64,000 bases of DNA from an uncultured Fibrobacter sp. (GTDB lineage Bacteria; Fibrobacterota; Fibrobacteria; Fibrobacterales; Fibrobacteraceae): NCBI RefSeq assembly GCF_900316465.1, contig NZ_ONDD01000015.1, forward strand, positions 8,848 to 72,847, given 5' to 3'. Position numbers and translations under genes: made by a program. Under the pieces are notes generated by a model. It was given only the letters and a program-made list of their open reading frames with translations, was not told the origin of the DNA and did no database searches. Shown piece by piece: positions 1 to 9,313 of the stretch; position 1 is the stretch's first letter; each line of letters begins with the position of its first letter.

Positions 1-587
1 TAACGGGATACACGGCCGTAGGTGGGCTTGAGGCCCACAACGCCTGTGCAGGCAGCGGGCTGACGAATAGATCCACCGGTGTCGGAGCCAAGAGCACAGG
101 CGACCGTGCCACTGGCCACGGCTACGGCCGAACCGCCACTGGAGCCTCCCGGAACGCGGGATTCGTCGAGCGGGTTGATGACCTTGCCGAAATAAGAAGT
201 TTCGTTGCTGGAACCCATGGCGAATTCGTCCATGTTCGTCTTTCCAACGATCACGGCGCCGGCGGCTTCGAGCTTTTCAATAGCGGTAGCGGTGTAGGGG
301 GCAACAAAGTTTTCAAGAATCTTGGAGGCGGCGGTCGTGCGCGTGCCTTCGATGCACATATTGTCCTTCACGGCAACGGGGATGCCGTCGAGGGCACCCA
401 AAGTCTTGCCTTCAGCGCGGCGCTTGTCGGATTCGGCAGCCTTTTGAAGGGCGCGTTCGTTCAAGACGCTAATGTATGCATTTAAATTCTTGGTAGATTC
501 AATCTTTGCGAGGGATTCTTCAGCGAGGGCCACGGCAGTCTTGCTGCCGTTGGCGAGCTTGTCGCTCAATTCTTGGATGGTCTCCAT
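1..587 (-). CDS. gatA: Glutamyl-tRNA(Gln) amidotransferase subunit A, N-terminal part
   Basis: GatA hydrolyses glutamine and passes ammonia to GatB to convert Glu-tRNA(Gln) (and Asp-tRNA(Asn)) to the amidated form. The 195 visible residues carry the amidase-signature catalytic set: Lys74 in GIPVAVKDN, the cis-Ser near 150 in PGGSSGGS, and Ser173 in GSDTGGSIR. The gene continues past the left edge of the window, so about 60% of the protein is missing. The start at 587 is chosen because a strong CCGGAGGAAAG ribosome binding site lies just upstream. The ATG shares one base with the stop of the upstream DUF4321 gene (TAATG), which suggests translational coupling. Family assignment is firm. Confidence 0.96.
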   Translation of the reverse strand, partial: METIQELSDKLANGSKTAVALAEESLAKIESTKNLNAYISVLNERALQKAAESDKRRAEGKTLGALDGIPVAVKDNMCIEGTRTTAASKILENFVAPYTATAIEKLEAAGAVIVGKTNMDEFAMGSSNETSYFGKVINPLDESRVPGGSSGGSAVAVASGTVACALGSDTGGSIRQPAACTGVVGLKPTYGRVSR

Positions 588-910
588 TACTTTCCTCCGG
601 ACCATTTCATGATGTAGATGCCGAGGATCATGCCGATAACGCTTACCACGTTCAGCTTGATGCCCACACCGAAGGCAAACCTGACGAGATACAGGTCAAG
701 GATTACCGGTTCGGGTCTGTCGGCAAAACCGATGTTGAGGTTAAAGGACGAAACGAAGAAGTTGTGGACGACGTTGTTGTATCCACCAGCATTCATCAGT
801 TCGCCAAGCTGACCGAACAGCACACCGAGGCATTCGCCAAGGATTCCGCCGATAATCAGGCCAAGCACGATAAAAACCAATAAACGGCCAAAAGTATTAT
901 TTCGATTCAT
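587..910 (-). CDS. DUF4321 small membrane protein
   Basis: This 107-residue protein has two hydrophobic segments, about residues 9-30 and 83-102. Between them lies the stretch PEPVILDLYLVRFAFG, which resembles the conserved core of the DUF4321 family; that family has no assigned function. It sits directly upstream of gatA with a one-base stop/start overlap, so the two are probably one transcript. The start follows a TATATTAA element by only five bases, with no room for a ribosome binding site, so the message is probably leaderless. The function is unknown; the membrane location is inferred from hydrophobicity. Confidence 0.75.
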   Translation of the reverse strand: MNRNNTFGRLLVFIVLGLIIGGILGECLGVLFGQLGELMNAGGYNNVVHNFFVSSFNLNIGFADRPEPVILDLYLVRFAFGVGIKLNVVSVIGMILGIYIMKWSGGK

Positions 911-915
911 GGCTG

Positions 916-923
916 TTAATATA
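916..923 (-). promoter_or_regulatory. TATATTAA promoter element next to the DUF4321-gatA start
   Basis: On the minus strand the sequence reads TTTTCTATATTAACAGCC followed by ATG. The TATATT core ends seven bases before the start codon, the same arrangement as at many other genes in this window. Transcription would begin at or within a few bases of the ATG. Confidence 0.5.
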
Positions 924-944
924 GAAAATAGTGGATGCTGGAAA

Positions 945-1046
945 TGTATAATGAGTAATGAGGAATGGGTAATGAGACAAATGCTGGATGAAAAATTTAA
1001 TTTTACATTCTGCGTTTTAATTACTCATCTCACATTGCACATCTAC
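945..1046. repeat. Intergenic element rich in AATGAG / CTCATNNCACATT units
   Basis: The gap between ung and the DUF4321 gene holds AATGAGTAATGAGGAATG on the left and ACTCATCTCACATTGCACATC on the right, which together make an imperfect inverted repeat around an AT-rich centre. Related CTCAT-CACAT units occur in three other intergenic or gene-end positions of the window (near 6080, 52352 and 61760). It looks like a dispersed, non-coding repeat; its effect is unknown. Confidence 0.45.
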
Positions 1047-1720
1047 TTAATGCTCCAGTCGATGGGTTCCAGGCCTTTGCTCTTTAGGTATTCGTTAGCC
1101 TTACTAAAGTGCTTGCATCCGAAGAAACCGCGATAGGCAGAAAGGGGACTCGGGTGCGGGGCCGTTAAAATCAGGTGACCGCGATTTTTGGCGACGAGTT
1201 CCTGCTTTTTGATGGCGAAGCTGCCCCAAAGTAAAAATACCAGGTTCTCGCGAGTCTCGGACAGGCGCTTGATGATGGTGTCGGTAAATTGTTGCCAACC
1301 GATTCCGGCGTGGCTTGCTGCCATGTGGGCACGAACCGTGAGCGATGCGTTCAGCAAGAGGATTCCCTGGTGAGCCCAGCTTTCCAGGTTTCCATGCGGG
1401 GGCGGATTGATGCCCAAATCGTCGTGGAGTTCCTGGAAGATGTTGATGAGCGAGGGCGGCGGTTGGATTCCCATGGGCACAGAGAAGCAGAGCCCGTGTG
1501 CCTGGCCCGGGTTGTGGTAGGGGTCTTGTCCGATGATGACGGCCTTGACCTTATCGACAGGACAAAAGTCGAGGGCTGCAAAAATCTGGGATCCCGGCGG
1601 GTACACCACGTGGTGTTCTGCCTTTTCTTGCAGAAGTTTTTCTTTGATCTGCTTAAAATAGGGTTGCTCGAACTGGTCGGCGAGCAGGTTCAGCCAGGAT
1701 TCTTCAAGTTTAACGGACAT
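1043..1720 (-). CDS. ung: Uracil-DNA glycosylase, family 1
   Basis: Ung removes uracil from DNA as the first step of base excision repair. The protein is 225 residues, the normal family length. It shows the water-activating motif GQDPYHNPGQAHG with catalytic Asp66, and the minor-groove loop HPSPLSAYRGFF with His189. I start it at 1720 because AAGGAAAG is well placed upstream of that ATG; an in-frame ATG at 1753 would add 11 residues unlike the family. The chosen start still overlaps the end of the upstream methyltransferase gene by 11 bases, so the two are co-transcribed and probably translationally coupled. Confidence 0.97.
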   Translation of the reverse strand: MSVKLEESWLNLLADQFEQPYFKQIKEKLLQEKAEHHVVYPPGSQIFAALDFCPVDKVKAVIIGQDPYHNPGQAHGLCFSVPMGIQPPPSLINIFQELHDDLGINPPPHGNLESWAHQGILLLNASLTVRAHMAASHAGIGWQQFTDTIIKRLSETRENLVFLLWGSFAIKKQELVAKNRGHLILTAPHPSPLSAYRGFFGCKHFSKANEYLKSKGLEPIDWSIK

Positions 1721-2999
1721 TGACTTTCCTTGCAAGTATTGCGACTTTTTCACCGTAGGCGCGGGTGTAGAATAATATAGCGGATTCCTTGCCCTTGGGT
1801 TTTAAACGCTTGATTTCGGCATCGGGGTCGAGTTTTACGCCGCGGAGTTTGAGCGTGATTTTGCCGATGTTGTGTTCTTTAAGCATGGCGCGCACGGCAC
1901 CTGTTGCAATTTCGGTGTGGGCAAGCACTTCGTAGCAGGCAAATCCAGTAGCCGGCAGGGGAGTGGCGCTTGCCACGTAGGCGATGCCTTCTGAAATCAG
2001 GTGGGCGCTTGGGTCGCAGGCGAGAACCGCCTGGTTAAAGAGGTGGCTTCGAATGAGGACGGGTGCCGGTTCCGAGATGTACTGGCTGATTTCGCCGAGG
2101 GGCAGGTCGCTCTTGCTGGTCGCGGTGCGGTAAGTGCGGTCCTTGCCTTCGAGGCTGTCGTTTTTGTCCAGTTTCTCTTGAAGGTCGTCGTCCAAGGTTT
2201 CGGAGGAACGGTCGCGCGCCCGGCTCCATTCGGCAAGCGATTCGCCGGACTTGTCGATGATGACGGCGCGTACGGTGTCCGGATTCTTGGCGTGGGCGCC
2301 GAACAGCACGAGGCATTCGCGGCAGTCGCTGTGGCCGCCCAAATAAAGAATCTCGGTGCCGTTGGGGATTTCGGCCGGCGGGTATCCGGGCGGGAGCTTG
2401 GCCATGCCGCCCTTGTAATGCTTGCTGATTTCAATGACTTCTTCGAGCGTGGGCGTCAGATTGCGCAAGTCTCGCTGGTTTTCGCCTTCGATGGCGCGAC
2501 GGGCTGGGTCGATGGTGAAGTAGTCGGCTCCGTTTTCGACCGAGCGCACGTCGCAGCACTGGGTGCCTACGGATTTTCCGAGGGCCTGCATGTTGTAGCG
2601 GTACATGGCGAGGCGGTTCTCGTCGAGGTCGAAGCCGGTAACCTTTAGGGTTTCGGGCAAGAAAAGGCTGTCGCCACCCATGCCGCAGCAGAGGTCGTTC
2701 ACGGAGCCTTCGCTTGGCCAAAGGTTAGCCTTCCAGCGACCGATATCTTTTGCGGTGCTCTGCTCCAGGGCGAGCTTGTCGCAAAGCAGAAAGGCTTTTT
2801 TCTGTTTGGCATCGCCGAAGAATTTTTCGCGGAACTTGGGGACAAGCGCCATGTAGTCCATGATGGCAGCACGTTCTTCGTTGCTGAACCCTTCCTTATT
2901 CAGGTAGGTGGAAACCTGCAATGCGTCTAGCCGCTTAGAAAAGGCTTCTTCGATAAAGCCTTGGATCTTGGCAGAGGTGAGCAGGTCCCAGAAATTCAT
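1710..2999 (-). CDS. THUMP-like class I SAM-dependent methyltransferase
   Basis: A 429-residue protein with a Rossmann SAM-binding motif, NDLCCGMGGDS (about 101-111), the acidic ribose-binding strand TGFDLDENR (121-129), and FTIDPARR (161-168) at the catalytic-motif position. The DPARR version and the C-terminal extension match the group of methyltransferases with a THUMP-like domain, which are thought to act on RNA; the exact substrate is unknown. The N-terminal 90 residues look helical. The start at 2999 is preferred over 3044, because the longer version would overlap the divergent phosphoesterase start. It forms an operon with ung. Confidence 0.8.
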   Translation of the reverse strand: MNFWDLLTSAKIQGFIEEAFSKRLDALQVSTYLNKEGFSNEERAAIMDYMALVPKFREKFFGDAKQKKAFLLCDKLALEQSTAKDIGRWKANLWPSEGSVNDLCCGMGGDSLFLPETLKVTGFDLDENRLAMYRYNMQALGKSVGTQCCDVRSVENGADYFTIDPARRAIEGENQRDLRNLTPTLEEVIEISKHYKGGMAKLPPGYPPAEIPNGTEILYLGGHSDCRECLVLFGAHAKNPDTVRAVIIDKSGESLAEWSRARDRSSETLDDDLQEKLDKNDSLEGKDRTYRTATSKSDLPLGEISQYISEPAPVLIRSHLFNQAVLACDPSAHLISEGIAYVASATPLPATGFACYEVLAHTEIATGAVRAMLKEHNIGKITLKLRGVKLDPDAEIKRLKPKGKESAILFYTRAYGEKVAILARKVNVR

Positions 3000-3029
3000 G
3001 TTTGCAAAGATACCTTTTTTGAATTTAAT

Positions 3030-3035
3030 TATATT
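3030..3035 (+). promoter_or_regulatory. TATATT promoter element before the metallophosphoesterase
   Basis: TATATT ends seven bases before the ATG at 3043, inside the 43-base divergent gap. As elsewhere in the window the spacing leaves no room for a normal leader. Confidence 0.45.
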
Positions 3036-3042
3036 ACAAGGC

Positions 3043-4044
3043 ATGAATAATTCCCTTGATTTTATCGGCGATGTTCACGGGCACTGCGATGAACTCCGCG
3101 CCTTGCTGCAAAAGCTGGGCTATGTGGAGTCCGAAGGTGCGTTCCGGTATCCGGGCGGTGATCGATCGGTAGTATTCTTGGGCGATTACGTAGACCGCGG
3201 TCCCAAGGTACGCGAAACGTTGAACTTGGTGCGTGCCATGCGCGATGCCGGGTCGGCGATTGCGTTGATGGGTAACCACGAATTCAACATGCTTTCGTTC
3301 TGGCAAAAGAACGGTGCCGGTGGCGGCCATGTTTTGCACCGCTTTAAAGACGGCTTTTTGCGTGAACACAGCTTCAACAAGATTGCGATTCATTCACGGA
3401 CGGTGACCTCTTTCGTGGGGCGTAAGCAGGAATTTATGGATGTCCTTGATTTCGTGAAGACGCTGCCGATTTACCTGGAAACAGAATCTTTTAGGGCGCA
3501 ACATGCCTGCTTTGATGTCGATGCCGTTGCCGCGTTAAGGCGCGAAGGCATTACCTGCTTTGCCGACGGCAATTTCGATGAACTCATCGCCCGCGCCAAT
3601 GACGAAGATTTTGAATATGAAGACAGCCTTTTTGTGCCCATGAGTACGCTCTTGAAAGGCCCTGAAATGCCTTTGCCCGAAGGCGAACATTTTACCGATG
3701 CCGAAGGCGTTCGTCGCATTAAGACCCGTATTGCCTGGTGGCTAGACCCGACCAAGGCTAGCTTCCGGGAACTTTGCTTTCAGCCGGGGGTTTCGATGGA
3801 TGTAGAATCCGAAGTTTTGCCGTCGGTGCGTGCACGGAATTTTTACGGCGAAAACGAACGCCCCGTATTCTTTGGACATTATTGGCTGACGGGGCTCCCG
3901 AAGTTGATTCGTGACAATGTATGCTGTCTCGATTTTAGCGTAGCCGGTTACCGCGGAAATGGTCGATTGGTGGCCTATCGCTTTGACGGCGAACAGAAAC
4001 TGGATGAAAGTAAGTTCGTATGGGTAGAAGCCTCGTCGTTATAA
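3043..4044 (+). CDS. Metallophosphoesterase of the PPP type
   Basis: The 333-residue protein has the three N-terminal metal-binding blocks of calcineurin-like phosphoesterases: GDVHGH (9-14), GDYVDRG (47-53) and GNHE (77-80). This order and spacing are those of the PPP group that includes PrpE/ApaH-like diadenosine tetraphosphatases and protein Ser/Thr phosphatases. The substrate cannot be told from sequence. The start at 3043 gives a protein that begins right before the first metal motif. Its end overlaps the cytochrome c biogenesis gene by 25 bases, so they share a transcript. Confidence 0.88.
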   Translation: MNNSLDFIGDVHGHCDELRALLQKLGYVESEGAFRYPGGDRSVVFLGDYVDRGPKVRETLNLVRAMRDAGSAIALMGNHEFNMLSFWQKNGAGGGHVLHRFKDGFLREHSFNKIAIHSRTVTSFVGRKQEFMDVLDFVKTLPIYLETESFRAQHACFDVDAVAALRREGITCFADGNFDELIARANDEDFEYEDSLFVPMSTLLKGPEMPLPEGEHFTDAEGVRRIKTRIAWWLDPTKASFRELCFQPGVSMDVESEVLPSVRARNFYGENERPVFFGHYWLTGLPKLIRDNVCCLDFSVAGYRGNGRLVAYRFDGEQKLDESKFVWVEASSL

Positions 4045-6077
4045 AGAAATTGGCATCCTTGAAGTTTACGGCCGTGCTGTTGGTGGCGTTTTTGCTGCTG
4101 ACTTTTTGGGGCGTATTGGCGCAGGCCAATGCCGAGTCTGCCGGACTTCCGGCATCTGTCGCGGTGGATCGCTTTTTTGGTAGCTATTTCATTTGGATTT
4201 TAGGTGTCATTCCGCTGCCGGCATTTAAAGGCCTTGTGGTATTGTCTGCCGTGAATGTCCTCGCGTCGCTCTTGTTCCGCATGCCTCGCGGACTGAAGAA
4301 TGTGGGACTGTGGATAATGCATGTCGCGCTGCTGGTTTTGCTTGTTGGCGGAATTGCCGAAAGTGAAATCAAGCGGGAATACAACGGCTATCGAGATGTG
4401 TCTATTTCCAACGCGACGGTTTCTTTTTTCGCCGTCGATGACAGCTTGAGAGTGACTCCGGTCGAGGTAAATGAAAAAGAATATGCTTACTCGGTTCATT
4501 ATCATGGTAGGGTAGACGATGTAATGGGAACGTCGGTGGATTTGTACAAGGCAACCTACGACCCCTTGCGTTTTGTGCCTTATGCGTTTATGGCGTTGTT
4601 CCTTTTAGGGGCGCTTGTTCATTATGCGATAAAGGTCCGTTGTAAGCAGACGTCAAAAAAGCTAGAAGTGCTTAAGGCTTTGTCCTTTGTGGCCATTCTT
4701 GCGGCTTTCCCCATGGACGCTCATGCTTCAGAGCGCCCGGTCCCGATTTGGGAGGCTCTGCATTCGGATACTCCGATTTTGGTTGAAAACGCGGTGCGTC
4801 CCTTTGATTCTTTTGCGCGAGGCTTTCTTGACGACTTGAGCGGCCGTGTGACCTATAAGAAACTTACGGCGGCAAATGTGGTCCGCCAGATTCTGGTCGC
4901 TCCCGGAACGGCCAGAAATTATGACTTGTTCAAGGTACTCCGTAGCGATGTGTCCGTGATTCTTCGCTTGCCGCATCAAAAGCGTTACGTGAGCTATGCG
5001 GAGCTGGCCCCGTTGAAAGATATCCTCAAACTTTATGCGACGCGCAACGATGACTTGCCGGCGACTGCTGAAATGCGGCGTCTTTATTCAAATGTACTTC
5101 TGTATGAATCGGTTGTGGATCGTACTGCGTTTTCGATTATCGCTAAGCATTCCCTGACGCATTCCAATGTATACCCTCGCCGGTTAAAGGCTGAAGTTTT
5201 GTACCACTGGCTGAATCTTGCCTTATTTGCCTTTGTGGGCGCTTTGCTGGCATGTATTCTCTCTTCGCTGAATGTGGTGCTCCGTTCTTTAAAGTTAGAT
5301 GCTGTTGCCAATATCATGTGTATCGTTACGGCAGTCATTTTGACGGCTTTGTTTACGATGCGCGCTTATGTCGCTGCCCGCCCTCCGATGTCTAGTTTGT
5401 ATGAAATCGTGATGCTGGTGGCGTTGATGCTGATGGTTTTTGAATCGGGTGCGTTTATTTTCTGCAAGCGTCGCACTTATACCTTGATGATTCCCGTGAC
5501 GTTTATGGCTGCGGCCCTTTTGTTCTTTGCCAAGTTCGTGCTGGAGCCGGGCGATACATTCCAGCCGATTCCGAATGTGTTGAACTCTTCGGTGTTCTTG
5601 ACCATTCACGTGTTTGCGATTGCGCTTGGCTTTGCATCGATGATTTTGTCGGGGGTGGTTGCCCATTTGGTGCTTTACCGAAAAGCAAAGCAGACTCCGA
5701 TTTTTTCGCTGATGTATGGAACGCTCGTTTTTGGCATGGTATTTACGATTCTTGGAACGCTTCTCGGTGGCGTGTGGGCTGATTTTGCGTGGGGCCGTTT
5801 CTGGGGGTTTGACCCGAAGGAATGCGGCGCGCTGTTTGTGATTCTCTGGGCGCTACTTTCAATCCATTTGTGGGCGGGTAAAGTAATTTCGCCGCGGGTG
5901 TTTGCCCTGTTGAATGCGCTCAACGTGATTGTCACGTTCCTCTGTTGGTTCGGGGTGAATTTGCTTGGTGTGGGCTTGCACAGTTATGGATTCCAGAGCG
6001 GCTCTTTGACATGGCTTGCGCTGTTTGTGGGGATTGATCTGATTGTGATAGCGTATCTTGGATGCCGAAAATTCTAA
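4020..6077 (+). CDS. ccsBA: Cytochrome c biogenesis protein, CcsB-CcsA (ResB-ResC) fusion
   Basis: System II cytochrome c synthases export heme and attach it to CxxCH motifs outside the inner membrane. The N-terminal third is ResB/CcsB-like: membrane segments near 15-30, 55-80 and 95-112 followed by a periplasmic stretch. The C-terminal half is a multi-span CcsA domain with the tryptophan-rich heme motif WGRFWGFDPKE (591-601) and an HSYG histidine near 654-657. At 685 residues it is short for a fusion because the ResB periplasmic domain is small. Its presence implies c-type cytochromes somewhere in the genome. The first 25 bases overlap the upstream gene; a later start is possible. Confidence 0.88.
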   Translation: MGRSLVVIKKLASLKFTAVLLVAFLLLTFWGVLAQANAESAGLPASVAVDRFFGSYFIWILGVIPLPAFKGLVVLSAVNVLASLLFRMPRGLKNVGLWIMHVALLVLLVGGIAESEIKREYNGYRDVSISNATVSFFAVDDSLRVTPVEVNEKEYAYSVHYHGRVDDVMGTSVDLYKATYDPLRFVPYAFMALFLLGALVHYAIKVRCKQTSKKLEVLKALSFVAILAAFPMDAHASERPVPIWEALHSDTPILVENAVRPFDSFARGFLDDLSGRVTYKKLTAANVVRQILVAPGTARNYDLFKVLRSDVSVILRLPHQKRYVSYAELAPLKDILKLYATRNDDLPATAEMRRLYSNVLLYESVVDRTAFSIIAKHSLTHSNVYPRRLKAEVLYHWLNLALFAFVGALLACILSSLNVVLRSLKLDAVANIMCIVTAVILTALFTMRAYVAARPPMSSLYEIVMLVALMLMVFESGAFIFCKRRTYTLMIPVTFMAAALLFFAKFVLEPGDTFQPIPNVLNSSVFLTIHVFAIALGFASMILSGVVAHLVLYRKAKQTPIFSLMYGTLVFGMVFTILGTLLGGVWADFAWGRFWGFDPKECGALFVILWALLSIHLWAGKVISPRVFALLNALNVIVTFLCWFGVNLLGVGLHSYGFQSGSLTWLALFVGIDLIVIAYLGCRKF

Positions 6078-6131
6078 GCCCTCATCGCACATTCCTCATC
6101 TTGCACCTTACATTTTTCTATCTTTCTACCC

Positions 6132-7439
6132 ATGCTTCAATGGGATACTCTGCTTTCTGCGACGCGTTACGGGCACCCTGCCGATTTGGACCCGAACCGT
6201 TCTGACTTCCACCGCGATTACGACCGTATTGTTTTTTCGACGGCATTTAGGCGCCTTGGCCGTAAAACCCAAGTGCATCCGTTCTCGGTGAACGACCACG
6301 TACATAGCCGCCTTACGCACAGTATCGAAGTTTCGAGCGTGGGCAGAAGCCTTGCCATTACGGTGTATCATCTGATTAAAAAGTATTTGCCCAAGTACAT
6401 TAACGAATACCATTTCGGTACCATCGTGCAGTCGGCATGCTTGGCCCACGATATCGGTAACCCGCCTTTTGGTCATGCCGGTGAAGCCGCCATTCGTGAA
6501 TGGTTCCGCAAGAATCGCAATTCGGCCCCGCTTCGCGACTTGAACGATACCGAAATTGCCGACTTTGAAAATTTCGATGGTAACGCCCAAGGCCACCGTA
6601 TTTTGAGCAAGTTGGAATACCATTTCTTGGATGGTGGCATGCGCTTGACTTATGCGACGCTGGGCGCCATGATCAAGTACCCGCAGCTTGCAAAGTTCGG
6701 TTCGCCCACAAGTTTGTTCGCCACCGAAGCCGACCTTTATCGCGTGACAGCCTATACCCTTGGCATTCCCGAAGTGGAAACGGGCAAGTGGGTGCGTCAT
6801 CCGCTGGTGTACCTGATGGAAGCGGCTGACGATATTTGCTACAGCATCTTGGATGTGGAAGACGCCATTGAACTCGGCATTTTGAGCTACGGCGATGTGC
6901 GTGGCATGTTCAGCTATCTTTGCGGTCCCGATGTGGATATTGACCGCGAATACCGTGAGAATGGCCAGAATTTCCGCGATTTTCTGAGCAGCGTGCGCGG
7001 GCTTGCCATTCAGAATCTGATTGACGATGTGGCCGTAACCTTCGTGAATAACTACGAAGCGATTATGAGCGGTGAACGCGTCAAACACTTGACGAATTTG
7101 TCACGTTCCGATGTAATGGAAGGTATCCGTATTGCGAAGCGCTTGGGTGTGGAACGCATTTACCCGGACCGCCGCAAGACCGAACTTGAAGTCGGTAGTT
7201 ACACCACGCTTGCAACCGTGCTCGACGCTTTCATTAATGGTGTTTACGACTTCCGCTTGAACGGCAACAATTCTTACCGCGCCGACCGTATTGTGCGCCT
7301 GATTGGTCAGGCAAAAATCGGTCAGAGCGTGACGGTTGCCGAGGCATACCACCAGGTGCTGGACTTTGTGAGCGGCATGACGGATAACTATGCAACGTAT
7401 CTGGCTCGTCAGATTGGCGGCCTAGCCATGGGATACTAG
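6132..7439 (+). CDS. dgt: Deoxyguanosinetriphosphate triphosphohydrolase (HD superfamily)
   Basis: Dgt-type enzymes cleave dNTPs to deoxynucleosides and triphosphate, controlling dNTP pools. The 435-residue protein begins with the family opening TRYG and DFHRDYDRIVFSTAFRRL, and has HSRLTHSIEV with a metal His at 63 and CLAHDIGNPPFGHAGE with the HD pair at 106-107. All expected metal ligands of the N-terminal HD domain are present. A TATCTT element stands eight bases before the ATG. The HAD nucleotidase gene follows after six bases, which fits a shared role in nucleotide turnover. Confidence 0.95.
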   Translation: MLQWDTLLSATRYGHPADLDPNRSDFHRDYDRIVFSTAFRRLGRKTQVHPFSVNDHVHSRLTHSIEVSSVGRSLAITVYHLIKKYLPKYINEYHFGTIVQSACLAHDIGNPPFGHAGEAAIREWFRKNRNSAPLRDLNDTEIADFENFDGNAQGHRILSKLEYHFLDGGMRLTYATLGAMIKYPQLAKFGSPTSLFATEADLYRVTAYTLGIPEVETGKWVRHPLVYLMEAADDICYSILDVEDAIELGILSYGDVRGMFSYLCGPDVDIDREYRENGQNFRDFLSSVRGLAIQNLIDDVAVTFVNNYEAIMSGERVKHLTNLSRSDVMEGIRIAKRLGVERIYPDRRKTELEVGSYTTLATVLDAFINGVYDFRLNGNNSYRADRIVRLIGQAKIGQSVTVAEAYHQVLDFVSGMTDNYATYLARQIGGLAMGY

Positions 7440-7445
7440 TTCCCT

Positions 7446-8102
7446 ATGGTTTGGCTGTTTGATTACGACTTGACCTTGTACGGGGCTGAAGAACGCTGTG
7501 TCTTGAATTCCCTGGACCATCGCATTTCGCTATTCGTGCAAAAAACGGTCGGCTGTGATTTTGAAACGGCTCATAAGGTGCGTACCGATTACTTGGAACG
7601 CTATGGAACGACACTTTCGGGGTTAATGGCTCTTCACCATACGAATCCTGATGATTTTTTTGACTTCATTCATGAACCGGAGTATTTGATCTACCCCAAG
7701 AAGGCGCCTGAAAAGCTTGCTTTGTTGCAAAGCTTAAAAGGCCCGCGATTCGTCTTTACGAATGGCCGCCACGACTGGAGCGAAGCGGGTATGGCCCACA
7801 TGGGAATCGATTCGGCGATTGACGGCGTTTTTGACTTGAAGTTGCTTGGCTGGGAAGGAAAACCTCACGAAAGCGCATACGACAAAATGGAAAATTGGCT
7901 TGCGCAGAAACTTCCGGCGATGGGTTTTGAAATGCCCACGAACAAGCGCGAAATTGTGCTGTTGGATGATGGCCTCCGCAATCTGGAACCTGCGCATCGC
8001 CGTGGCTGGACTACGATTTTTGTGAATCCGACCACCGATAGCGCCCCTTATGTGGATTACCATATTCCGCATCTAATGAATTTGGCGGATTTAAAGCTTT
8101 AA
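7446..8102 (+). CDS. HAD hydrolase, pyrimidine 5'-nucleotidase type
   Basis: The 218-residue protein starts with the HAD motif I DYDLTLY (nucleophile Asp6, acid Asp8), has motif II FTNG (104-107), a candidate motif III lysine at GKP (139), and motif IV VLLDDGLRNL near 172-181. The overall pattern, with the helical cap after residue 15, resembles the SDT1/PHM8 pyrimidine 5'-nucleotidase group. It lies six bases behind dgt, so a role in nucleoside monophosphate dephosphorylation is plausible; the actual substrate is not shown. Confidence 0.85.
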   Translation: MVWLFDYDLTLYGAEERCVLNSLDHRISLFVQKTVGCDFETAHKVRTDYLERYGTTLSGLMALHHTNPDDFFDFIHEPEYLIYPKKAPEKLALLQSLKGPRFVFTNGRHDWSEAGMAHMGIDSAIDGVFDLKLLGWEGKPHESAYDKMENWLAQKLPAMGFEMPTNKREIVLLDDGLRNLEPAHRRGWTTIFVNPTTDSAPYVDYHIPHLMNLADLKL

Positions 8103-8123
8103 TTTTTGTATTTTATTCTACGT

Positions 8124-9239
8124 ATGAGAAAAATTTCACTGTTTGCATTGATTTGCCTTTTGGCCGTGTCTTTTACTTGGGCCATGCCTGAACCTGCCAA
8201 GCGTAACGGTTTTACCAATATGACTGTTACGACGGAGTATTCTGAACTTTTGAAAGAAAAGAATGCTCGCAACGATTCCTTGTTGCCGGCCCTCGATGGC
8301 GACAAGGCCTTTGCCGAAGTATTGCGTTTGAATCCGAATTTCTGGAGTCTTGGCGGAGCTATCGATAAAGAAGAATCGGTGGTGACCAAGCTTAATGCAA
8401 AGGTGATTTTTATTGACGGTATCCGTGAAGATCCTTTCTGCGAAATCGACAAGAATGCCGGTAGTACTGCTGGCGAATGGAATGTTCGCATTGGCGTGGA
8501 CTTTGTGTCTGGTGGTTCCAATACGGTGCATATCCACGTGCAGCAGTGCTTGGACTACGTGCGCGATCAGTTGGGCTATGCAATCAAGAAGGGCGACAAG
8601 GTCGTCTTTGTGCCGCCTAAGAAGGTGCTCGATAAAATCAAGGAAAGCGAAATTCCGGATGCCATTGATATCGACATGCAGCAAACTCTGCTGAAGGCTC
8701 ATGAAGATGTGAACCTGACGGGTAAATGCCCCAACAATATTGAAGCGTACATCATTTTGATGGATGTCTACAAACAGGTTAAGAATCAGAAAATGGATTT
8801 TGTGGTCATCAACGACCAACTCAACAAAAAGCGCAATGGCGCAGGCCGCGTGCAGAGCTGCGCTTTTAGCCGCGAATGGAACAAACGCTACCACGAAAGC
8901 GCAAGCTTTGAATGCGATATCGATAACGACCGCTGCACCTACCGCCAAGAAAATGACGGCAATTCCGAATGGTCGATCAACTACGACAAGGACCGCTTTG
9001 AATACATTAACAAAAAGTTCCTGTTCTTCAACAGGAACCCGAAAAGCATTCACAAGGGAGGCACCATGCTCGACTTGCGTCTGTTACGCCTTTCGACGAA
9101 CTTGTGGCTTGAAGCCTATTTGAACATGAAGGGTGATCCGGTAACGCTTGGTCTGATTATTGTGCCTGGTGGCGACAAGTCTATGGAAGACTATGATGAT
9201 GGTGGCGATGACGAAGAAGAAGGCTTGATGATGGAATAG
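8124..9239 (+). CDS. Secreted protein of unknown function with acidic tail
   Basis: No family was recognised. The 371-residue protein has a cleavable-looking signal peptide (MRKI, hydrophobic 5-17, then TWAMPEP). Cysteines occur near 105, 137, 200, 247, 268 and 275, which could form disulfides in the periplasm or outside. The last 15 residues are mostly Asp, Glu and Gly. The start at 8124 is chosen because it gives a normal signal peptide; no ribosome binding site is visible, but TATTTTAT stands a few bases upstream, as at leaderless genes here. It follows the HAD gene by 21 bases. Confidence 0.7.
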   Translation: MRKISLFALICLLAVSFTWAMPEPAKRNGFTNMTVTTEYSELLKEKNARNDSLLPALDGDKAFAEVLRLNPNFWSLGGAIDKEESVVTKLNAKVIFIDGIREDPFCEIDKNAGSTAGEWNVRIGVDFVSGGSNTVHIHVQQCLDYVRDQLGYAIKKGDKVVFVPPKKVLDKIKESEIPDAIDIDMQQTLLKAHEDVNLTGKCPNNIEAYIILMDVYKQVKNQKMDFVVINDQLNKKRNGAGRVQSCAFSREWNKRYHESASFECDIDNDRCTYRQENDGNSEWSINYDKDRFEYINKKFLFFNRNPKSIHKGGTMLDLRLLRLSTNLWLEAYLNMKGDPVTLGLIIVPGGDKSMEDYDDGGDDEEEGLMME

Positions 9240-9273
9240 CGAAAAAAGACTTGCAAAAGCTTGCGCGATAGAA

Positions 9274-9281
9274 TATATTTG
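9274..9281 (+). promoter_or_regulatory. TATATTTG promoter element of the 9314 lipoprotein
   Basis: Exact TATATTTG with a TTG 20 bases upstream (9251-9253). Unlike the leaderless cases, 32 bases follow before the ATG, and these include an AGAGGAG ribosome binding site. Confidence 0.55.
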
Positions 9282-9313
9282 GGATATACAACAAACTAAG
9301 AGGAGAAACAATT

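Noticed and set aside
1710..1753. Upstream start of ung at 1753
   Set aside because: It would extend the protein by 11 residues unlike the family and lacks a ribosome binding site; the ATG at 1720 has AAGGAAAG.
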